This document shows, piece by piece, positions 55,310 through 64,000 of a stretch of DNA of 64,000 nucleotides. The position numbers and the translations under genes are program-made. The stretch is taken from NCBI GenBank assembly GCA_949152475.1, contig OX424567.1, positions 25,569,402-25,633,401 on the forward strand, given 5' to 3'. The notes beneath the pieces were generated by a model. That model was not told the origin of the DNA, did not search any database, and saw nothing but the letters and a program-made list of their open reading frames with translations. The DNA is from Terebella lapidaria (lineage: Eukaryota > Annelida > Polychaeta > Terebellida > Terebellidae). The number at the start of each line of letters is the position of its first letter. Within the stretch, counting starts at the first letter, position 1.

Positions 55310-56875
55310 GGATAAAGTGGGTAGACGGGGGATGCTCAGGGTAGGTGGAGAATGTAGGCGTACATGGAAGGTGGAGAGTACTAGTAGGTGCGGGATGTAT
55401 CGGGTAGGTGGGAGGTTTACAGATTACGAGGGATATACAGGGCAGGTGTTTAGTAGGCCTACATGGCAGGTGCGTGATATGAAGGATATAGGTGGAATGT
55501 TCACAAAGTAGTTGTTGAGGAATATAGGCTACAGTGTAGGTGGAGGCTGTAAAGGGTACGTGCAGAGTAAACGAGAGGTTTAGGCTACATAGAAGATGCA
55601 GGATTTACAGGGTAGGTGGGGAATGTGCAGGGCGGGTTTGGGATGTACAGGGTAGATGCAGGATGTACAATTCCTTTGCGGGATGTACAGGGCAGGTGTG
55701 GGATATACAAGTCGGGTGTGGGTTGTACAGGGCGTTTGCAATATGTACAGAGTAGTTGCGGGATATACAGGGTAGTTGCAGTATGTAGCGTATAGGTGCA
55801 GTATGTACAGGGCGGGTTTACCGGGTAGATGTGGGATTTACAGGGTAAATGGAAGGTGTATAGGGTAGGTGCAGGATGTGAAGGGCGGGTGCAGGATGCA
55901 TACAGGGTAGGTGCGGGATTTACAGGGTAGGTGTGGGATTTACAATGTAGATGGAAGGTGTATAGGGTAGGTGCAGTATATACAGGGCGGGTGCGGGATT
56001 TACAGGATAGTTGGAAGGTGTATAGGGTATGTGCAAGATGTACAGGACGGGTGTGGGATTTACATGGCGGGTGTGGAATTTATAGGTTAAGTGGAAGGTG
56101 TACTAGTATAGGATATGTGTGGGATGTACATGGTAGGTGCAGTATGTACAGGGCGGTTGCGGGATTTACAGGGTATGTGCGAGAATTACAGGGTAGGCAG
56201 AAGGTGTATAGGGTGTAAGTGCAGCATGTACAGGGCGGGTGCGAGATTTACAGGGTAGGTGTGGGATTTACAGGGTAAGTGGAAGGTGTATAGGGTAGGT
56301 GCAGGGTGTACAGGGCGGGTGCAGGATGTATACAGGGTCGGTGCAGGTTTTACAGGGTAGATGCGGAATTCACAAAATAAGTAGAAGGTGTATGGGGTAG
56401 GTGCAGTATGTACAAAGCGGGTGCGGGATTTACAGGATATTTGGAAGGTATAGGGTATGTGCAAGATGTACAGGGCGGGTGTGGGATTTATAGGGCAGGT
56501 GTGGAATTTACAGGTTAAGTGGAAGGTGTACTAGTATAGGATAAGTGCGGGATGTACAGGGTATAGGTGCAGTATCTCAGGGTGGTGCTGGATTTAAAGG
56601 GGAGGTACGGGATTTACAAAAGGTATATGGAAGGTGCATATGGTAGCTACGGGATGTACAGGGTAGGTGCAGGATGTACAGGTCAGGTGCGGGATTTACA
56701 GGGTAGGTTGAAGGTGTATAGGGTAGGTGCGGGATGTACAGAGTACTACAGATGCAGGGTGTACAGGGCGGGTGCCGGATTTACAGGGTAAAGGTGGAAG
56801 GTATACGCTGTAGGTGCGTGATATACAGGGTAGGTTGAGAGTGTGCAGGGCGGGTGTGGGATGTAGAGGGCGAAT
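55310..56875. repeat. 20-bp minisatellite (family 2), composite-satellite array 1
   Basis: Units of GGATGTACAGGGTAGGTGCG with GATTTACAGGGTAGGTG and GGAAGGTGTATAGGG variants, in the same orientation as the arrays at 40050-49060. The stretch 55990-56150 is repeated in diverged form at 56420-56580. Confidence 0.92.
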
Positions 56876-57479
56876 ATGTAAATCCGATCCAATCCAATCG
56901 GATATCAAAGATTTTCCACACCAAGATACATGTAGCTAACTCGATACATGTAGCGACTAACTGGATAGTGACCCCCTATTTTTTTCAGTTTTAGGATGCT
57001 GATCAGTTACTCTAAAAAATATGTCATTTTGAAGCTCTAGATTTTGTTAATACAGTCATTTATTTTGAGAAACTCTTTGACCCCCTCCCCTCACTGTTTG
57101 GAGCGGACTACCTTAATATCGTTCAGCGTTTTGCAAAAAAAAAACCATCGCACTGTTGCACAATTTTTAATCAATGAGTTCGATATATATATATATATGA
57201 CATGAAAATTGGACAGATTTAAAGACCACATGGTTTGCTGTGGGTGATAATTCATCAATATTTTGGAAATATTATCTGATTATTGCATGATAAATCCAGT
57301 GTGACGGAATAGCGACTATATATTAGGGCTTTTGTTGTGTAGATTTTTTTTTCAAATTAACGATAGCCTATATTGTATTATAACATTATTATCCATATAC
57401 TATCACGAACATCTCATTGTGAGAACTCGTTCGGAAATGTATCTTGAAATATTTGAAGGGGGGAGGGAGGAGAGGGGCA
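56876..57479. repeat. Composite-satellite spacer 1
   Basis: Begins with TCCGATCCAATCCAATCGG and ends with ACTCGTTCGGAAATG and CTTGAAATATTTG. It shares its two ends with spacers 2 and 3, but the middle (56960-57200) is partly different and the GTCAATCCGCCC segment is missing. No gene. Confidence 0.8.
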
Positions 57480-57962
57480 AAGTGGGTAGACGGATGATGT
57501 ATAGGGTAGCTGGAGAATGTAGGCCTACAGGGAAGGTGGAATGTGTACAGAGCACTAGTAGGTGCGGGATGTAAGGTAGGTGGAAGGTTTACAGATTATG
57601 CGGGATATACAGGGCAGGTGTTTGATATACCAGTAGGCCTACATGGCAGGTGCGTGATATACAGGATATAGGCGGAGTGTTTAAAAAATAGTTGAGAAAT
57701 GTACAGTGTAGGTGGAGACTGTAAAGGGTAAGTGCGGGATGTGCAAAGTAAGTGGGAGGTTTAGCCTACATATAGAAGGTACAGCATTTACAGGGTTGGT
57801 GGAAGGTGTAAAGGGTAGGTGAGGGATGTACAGAGTAGGTGCAGGGTGTACAGGGCGTGTGTGGGATTTAAATGGTATAGGTGGAAGGTGTACGGTGTAG
57901 GTTCGTGATGTACAGGGTAGGTTGAGAGTGTAAAGGGCGGGTATGGGATGTAGCGGGCGAAC
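57480..57962. repeat. 20-bp minisatellite (family 2), array 2
   Basis: Short array. Its first 250 bp (GGATATACAGGGCAGGTG, CTACATGGCAGGTGCGTGA) match the start of array 1 near 55430 and of array 3 near 58690, showing that each array begins with the same set of variant units. Confidence 0.9.
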
Positions 57963-58589
57963 ATGTAAATCAAATCCAATCCCAATCCGATATCAAAGAT
58001 TTTCCACACCAATATACATGTAACCAACTCACGTTATTACGTGCGAATAGTGGCGCCACAGAGTTTCTGTAAAAATGACGTTTTGATGGTAAACGGGCGC
58101 ACGAATTCTAGCCCGACATGCAGCATTCAAATGCAGATTACGAGAATTCTAGCATCGTTACCCGCAGATTTTTTTTCACTAATCTCATACGTACAGTCCG
58201 ATAAACATGTAGACTAAGTTTTGGAAGTATGATATGATTTTTTTTTCTAGGGATGTTAATTCATTTTAGTTAGTGAAATATCTTTCACAGTTTGCAAAAA
58301 CATTTTGGAAATATTATCCGATTATTGCATGATAAATCCAGTGTGACGGAATAGCGACTATATATTAGGGCATAATTTTGTTGTGCAGACGTTTTTCAAA
58401 TGAGCGACATATTTTATTATAATAATCTATATACTATCCCGAACATGCTGGCAAAATTTATGTCAATCCGCCCAAGAAGGAATGTGTTGCAAATGCTTGC
58501 AATCATGTATGTGCGCCCTCTCATTGTGAGACTTCGTTCGGAAATGTCTATCTTGAAATATTGGGGCGGGGGGGATAACAAATTCTCAA
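57963..58589. repeat. Composite-satellite spacer 2
   Basis: Contains CAGCATTCAAATGCAGATTA (an inverted repeat, GCATTCAAATGC), CAGTGTGACGGAATAGCGAC, and the uninterrupted LINE target GGCAAAATTTATGTCAATCC (58450-58469). No gene. Confidence 0.85.
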
Positions 58590-61195
58590 CAAAGTGGGTA
58601 GACGGAGGATGTACAGGGTAGGTGGAATGTGTACAGAGCACTAGTATAGGTGCGGGATGTATAGGGTAGGTGGAAGGTTTACAGATTATGTGGGATATAC
58701 AGGGCAGCCGCGTGATATACTAGTAAATGGCAGGTGCGTGATATACAGGATATCAGGTGGAGGTGGATATAGGTGGAGTGTTTACAAAGTTGTTGAGGAA
58801 TGTACCGGGTATATGGAAGGTGGACAAGGTAGGTGTGGTATGTACAGGTACGGGATGTATAGGGTGGGTGCGAGATGTACAGGGTATAGATGTGGGTTGT
58901 ACAGGGTAGGTTGGATGTGTACAGGACCGGTGAGATATGTACAGGGCGGGTGGGAGTTGTACAGGGTAGATGCAAGGTGTGCTGTAACAGGGCAGGTGCA
59001 CGATGTATAGGGTAGGTGGAAGGTGTACAGGGCAGTTGAGAGGTGTTGAGGGCGGGTGGAATGTGTACAGGGTAGGTGCCATATGTATAGGGCGGATGCG
59101 GGATGTACATAGTAATGGGAAAGTCTACCAAACAGATGCTGGATATAGAGGGTGGGTGGAAGGTCTACAAGGTATGTGCCATATGTATAGGCAGACGGGG
59201 GATGTACATAGTAGGAGGAATGTCTACAGATTAGATGCTGGATATAGATGGTAGGTGGAAGGTCTACAGGGTACACGCGGGATAAAGAGGGCAGGTGCAG
59301 AATGTACGGGGTAGGTGTTGGATGCACAGGGTAGGTGGAAGGTGTACAGGGCGTGTGAAAGGTGCACAGAGCAGGTGTGGGATGTACAGGGTAAGTGGAA
59401 GCTGTACGCGGTAGGGGAAGGATGTACAGGGTAGGTGGAAAGTGTGCTATATGAGTGGAAGCTGTACGCGGTAGGGGAAGGATGTACAGGGTAGGTGGAA
59501 AGTGTGCTATATGAGTGGAAGCTGTACGCGGTAGGGGAAGGATGTACAGGGTAGGTGGAAAGTGTGCAATATGAGTGGAAGCTGTACGCGGTAGGGGAAG
59601 GATGCACAGGGTAATTGGAAAGTGTGCTATATGGGTGGAAGCTTGGGTGTTGTACAGGGTAGGTGCGGGATATACAGGGTAGGTGGAAGTTGTACAGTGT
59701 AGATGCAAGGTGTGCTGTAACAGGGCAGGTGCACGATGTATAGGGTAGGTGGAAGGTGTACAGGGCAGTTGAGAGGTGTTGAGGGCGGGTGGAATGTGTA
59801 CCGGGTAGGTGCCATATGTATAGGGCGGATGCGGGATGTACATAGTAATGGGAAAGTCTACCAAACAGATGCTGGATATAGAGGGTGGGTGGAAGGTCTA
59901 CAGGGTAGGTGCCATATGTATAGGCAGACGGGGGATGTACATAGTAGGAGGAATGTCTACAGATTAGATGCTGGATATAGATGGTAGGTGGAAGGTCTAC
60001 AGGGTACACGCGGGATAAAGAGGGCAGGTGCAGAATGTACAGGGTAGGTGTTGGATGCACAGGGTAGGTGGAAGGTGTACAGGGCGAGTGAAAGGTGCAC
60101 AGAGCATGTGTGGGATGTACAGGGTAAAGTGAAAGCTGTACGCGGTAGGGGAAGGATGTACATGGTAGGTGGAAAGTGTGCTATAGGGGTGGGAGCTGTA
60201 CGCAGTAGGGGAAGGATGTACAGGGTAGGTGGAAAGTGTGCTATATGGGTGGAAGCTGTACGTGGTAGGGGAAGGATGTACATAGTAGGTGGACTGTGTG
60301 CTATATGGGTGGAAGCTGTACGTGATAGGGGAAGGATGTACAGGGTTGGTGGAAAGTGTACTATATGGGTGGAAGATGTACACGGTAGGGGAGGATGTAC
60401 AGAGTAGGTGGAAGGTGTACTATATGGGTGGAAGATGTACACGGTAGGGGAGGATGTACAGGGTAGGTGGAAGGTGTACAAAGTAGGTAAAGGATGTACA
60501 GGGTATGTGGAAGGTGTACAAACTAGGTAAAGGATGTACAGGGTAGGTGGAAGGTGTAGCCTACAGATTACGTGTGGGATGTACAGGGCAGGTTTGGGAT
60601 GTATAGGGCAGGTGCGGGATGTACGACGTAGATGGAAGGTGTACGGGGTAGAGGGTAGGTATGATAAGTATAGGGTGGATGCGGGATGTACATAGTAGGG
60701 GGGTCTACAGAGTAGATGCTGAATGTACAGGGTAGGGGAGGATGTACAGGGTAGATGGAAGGTGCACAGAGTAAGTACGGGATGTATGGGTAGGTGTGGG
60801 ATGCACGGGGTAGGGGCGGTATGTATACATGGTGGCTGGAATCTGTACAGCGTAGGTGCGGGATGTAGAGAATGGGTGGAACGTGTTCATGGTAGGTGCG
60901 GGGTGTAGGGAATAGTTTGAAGGTGTACAAGGTAGGGGTGGTATGTACAGGACATGTAGGTACGGGATGTATAGGGCGGGTGCGAGATGTACAGGGTAGG
61001 TGTGGGTTGTACGGGGTAGATGGAATGGGTACAGGACGTACGACAGATGTACAAGACGGGTGGAAGGTGTACAGGGTAGATATGGGATGTACAGGGTAGG
61101 TGGAAGGTGCAAAGCAGGTTTGCGATGTACAGGGTAGGTGGAAGTTGTACATGGTAGGCGCGGGATGTACAGATTGAGTGGAAGGTGTACGAGAA
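58590..61195. repeat. 20-bp minisatellite (family 2), array 3, with nested duplications
   Basis: A 2.6-kb array. It holds a 733-bp internal duplication (about 58970-59420 repeated at 59703-60150) and, at 59395-59640, four copies of an exact 60-bp period (three 20-bp units, starting GTGGAAGCTGTACGCGG at 59395, 59455, 59515 and 59575). More diverged 60-bp copies follow at 60125-60440. Confidence 0.92.
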
Positions 61196-62040
61196 CGTGG
61201 GTGTTGCTGGCCTCGGCCACCACTAGTACTAATTCCCGGCCCGTCTGAGAATTTTGTGGTACAGATTTAAGGTATATTTGCATTAGGAATTTAGGAAAGA
61301 GTTGTCCGATCCCCAGGGAAATCCCAGCTCAGCTTGACTCCTTCTGTATTCCTGATCATACTTGAGGACATGTTCCCACTGGAAGGACCCTGCCAGTGTA
61401 GCTCTCTCTCAGTGTAATCACGTATAGGCCACGTGTTGCATGACATCGCAAAGACCCGCACTATCCTCCGTAACCATCAGCCGCGTGATGCGTAAGCTAT
61501 AGCTTCCATATATACTGGGATATTTTGACAAATTCAAGTGGTATTTTGCTGTCTTTCCGGCAGAATTCTCTATAAAAAACGTGGTCTGTTTGAAATATCT
61601 AAGCATGACTTCGACATATTTATACACAGCAAATGGCCCTGGCATTTGTTAACGGTTGAAACGGTTAAAAAAAACAGGCCGTATTCACTGTCCGCCATTG
61701 TTGGATAACAATTAGGGCATTCAGTCTCAGTGATACATATCATTTCTCGAGAATATCCAACATGTTTGGGCCGTGCGTTTTTAATGGTGTTCGCGAATTT
61801 AGCACCTGATATGTTGTCCTCCGGCGGGGGAGGACATTAAACTTCGTGCTGGGTGAGAATTACGGTTGCTGCACAGGGATTCTCAGCGGTGGTTAAGGGG
61901 AAGCTGATAGATGTACCGTGATCTGTTTCAGGCCGCTATAGAAATTCTGACAATGCATTACATACACAACACAAAACAGGACCCCCACTGGAAATAAGTG
62001 CATGCACTTTCCTGGGTAATCCTGAGGGCTCATATTCCTA
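61196..62040. other. Block with no minisatellite and no gene
   Basis: About 845 bp between array 3 and spacer 3, without counterpart at the other array-spacer junctions. Short open frames only. It may be an insertion; no terminal repeats are evident. Confidence 0.5.
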
Positions 62041-62769
62041 AATAAATCCAATCCAATCCGATATCGAAGATTATGCACACCAAAATACATGTAGCTAACT
62101 CACGAAATTGCGTGCGACCAATTGAACAGTGGCACCACGGACACTCTGATGACGTTTTGATGGTGAACGAATGCACGAATTCTAGCCTGACATGCAGCAT
62201 TCAAATGCAGATTGCGAAAATTCTAACATCGTTACCTTCACATTTTATATCATCAATTTCATACGTACATTCCGTTAGACATGTAGACTAAGTTTTGGAA
62301 ATTTTCACCGTATGAATTTTTTTCTAAGACTGTTCATTCATTTTAGTAAGTGAAATATCGTTCAGTGTTTTGCAAAACAAAATCCATCGCAGTGTCGCGC
62401 AATTTTTAATCAATGAGTTTGATCTATACATATCACATGAAAAATAAAGACAGACTTGAAGATCACATAGTTTCCTGTGGGTGATAATTTATCAACATTT
62501 TGGAAATTATTGTCCGATTATTGCATGATAAATCCAGTGTGACGGAAAAACGACTATATATTAGGGCATTTGTTGTGCAGATTTTGTTGAAATCAGCGCT
62601 ATGTTTTATTATAACATCTGTATACTATCCTAAACATGCTGGCAAATTTTATGTCAATCCGCCTAAGAATGAATGTGTTGCAAATGTTTTCCATCATGTA
62701 TGCGCGCCCTATGATGCGCGTTCGGAAATGTCTATCTTGAAAAACTTAATAGGGAAGGGATAGAGAAAA
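62041..62769. repeat. Composite-satellite spacer 3
   Basis: Full-length spacer: AATCCAATCCAATCCGATATC start, GCATTCAAATGC inverted repeat, CAGTGTGACGGAAAAACGAC, uninterrupted LINE target (GGCAAATTTTATGTCAATCC, 62641-62660), and an end near ACTTAATAGGGAAGGG. Confidence 0.85.
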
Positions 62770-63420
62770 TTGGGTAGGATGTACAGGGTAGGTGGAGAAT
62801 GCAGGCCTACTAGTACAGAGTACTAGTGGGTGCGGGATGTATAGGGTAGGTGGAAGGTTTACAGATTATGCGGGATATTCAGGGCAGGCGCCCGATATAC
62901 TGGTACATTGCAGGTGCGTGATGTATCAGATAATGGGCGAGACGCATGTCATTATGCGGGATGTACAGTCTAGATGCATGTACAGGGCGGGTGCAGGATT
63001 TACAGAGTAGGTGCGAGATTTGCAGGGTAGGTGCGGGGTTTACAGGGTAGGCGGAATTTGTATAGGGTAGGTTCGGGATGTACAGGGCCGGTGCGGAATT
63101 TACAGGGCGGTGCGGGATATACAGGGTAGGTGCGGGATTTACAGGGCGGGTGCGGGATTTAAAGGGGAAGTGCGTGATTTACAGGGTATGTGGAAGGTGT
63201 ATAGGGTAGGTGCGAGATGTATGGAGTAGTTGCAGGGTGTACAGGGCGGATGTAGGATGTGAAACGCGACAGTGTAGACAGTAATTCGGAATGTGTAGGC
63301 CTATACAGGTAAATGTGTACGGTGCACAGAGTAGTAGGTTATGGGGAGTATTACATAGTACGTGTGGAATATACGGGGTAGGTGGGTCATGCGTGTGGTA
63401 TAATCTCGCAATACAATGTA
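62770..63420. repeat. 20-bp minisatellite (family 2), array 4
   Basis: Same unit family and same starting order of variants as arrays 1-3 (AGGTTTACAGATTATGCGGG at 62854). It decays after about 63400. Confidence 0.9.
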
Positions 63421-63734
63421 TTGAATGCATAAGGTGTTCATAAATATATATATACCGGTATATCTACCTTTTTGGCTCACGGTCTCAAATGTAACCAGAC
63501 ACGGTGTCACGAATTGGCCAATTTATATATTTTACCATTTACACACGAAACCTGGCCATTATGGGCTATATGTGATGTACTAGTATAAAGTAGTAAAATA
63601 TAAAAATTCGAAGTAAATATATACGTGAAACTAAAGAAAAAATTGATAGCCGCAGGGACCCTCCTTTAAGTTTTTTTTGGAAAAACCCATGGTTATATGA
63701 CGTCACTTCCGGTTTCGGTTTAGGGTTCGTCATA

Positions 63735-64000
63735 ACGTACCCATAAATGTTTGGAAATCATAATGTACCCATAAATGTTTGGAAAATCATAACGCACCCA
63801 TAAATGTCTGGAAAATCATAACGTATCCATAAATGTTTGGAATATCATAACGTACCTATGAATGTCTGGAAAATCAAAATGTACCCATAAATGTTTGGAA
63901 AATCATAACGTACCCATAAATGTCTGGAAAATCATAATGTACCCAAAAATGTTTGTAAAATCATAATGTACCCAGAAATGTTTGGAAAATTATGTAAATT
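63735..64000. repeat. 28-29-bp tandem repeat at the window edge
   Basis: About nine units of ATCATAACGTACCCATAA plus ATGTTTGGAAA, alternating TGTTTGG and TGTCTGG versions. It is cut by the end of the window, so its full length is unknown. Confidence 0.93.

Noticed and set aside
40143..61283. Minus-strand open frames rich in YPVH, LPPTLY and FHLPCT, up to 360 codons
   Set aside because: These are translations of the family-2 minisatellite, open for the same reason. The period of 20 residues equals three 20-bp units read in three frames.

Overview
This window is animal nuclear DNA. It has spliced genes with GT-AG introns, LTR and non-LTR retrotransposons, long minisatellite arrays and fold-back repeats. 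The style suits a marine invertebrate (a mollusc or cephalochordate are my guesses), but nothing in the sequence fixes the species. Most of the 64 kb is repetitive. I find only two host genes, both on the minus strand.

Layout. 1-447: three copies of a 147-bp satellite. 1552-2768 (minus): the 3' exons of a single-pass membrane protein, with the upstream exon running into a 34-bp minisatellite (2755-3826). 4792-17786: a structurally complete Ty3/gypsy-type LTR retrotransposon of 12,995 bp, with 756-bp LTRs that look identical, a GTAGA target duplication, gag, pol and an unusual third ORF. 17995-20735: first copy of a dispersed element built around a 20-bp minisatellite. 21094-26990 (minus): a six-exon gene. 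28133-38395: two more copies of the dispersed element inside a tandem segmental duplication of about 4.7-5.0 kb. 38672-39280: a 609-bp inverted-repeat element. 40050-49060: a second 20-bp minisatellite split by a 5.4-kb fold-back element (41398-46811). 49113-55203: a non-LTR retrotransposon with PHD finger, endonuclease and reverse transcriptase, itself interrupted by a small LTR element (49989-52238, CCGT target duplication). 55204-63420: a composite satellite in which the second minisatellite alternates with spacers of about 600-730 bp. 63735-64000: a 28-bp repeat.

The most interesting object is the minus-strand gene at 21094-26990. Phase-consistent exons assemble into a predicted 1079-residue protein: signal peptide, Ig-like domain without the usual cysteine pair, a second cysteine-containing ectodomain, one transmembrane helix, and then a full Schlafen-like cytoplasmic half (AlbA_2-type core, SWADL-like linker, P-loop helicase-like domain with intact Walker A but an altered Walker B). 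I know animal Schlafens only as soluble proteins, so a receptor-like, membrane-anchored Schlafen looks new to me and may be an innate immune or self-recognition sensor. Expression, homologues and function cannot be judged from here.

The relative order of several events can be read. The gypsy element is recent (apparently identical LTRs). The non-LTR element landed in a composite-satellite spacer whose empty versions survive elsewhere in the window. The small LTR element then landed inside it, and the fold-back element landed inside the second minisatellite.
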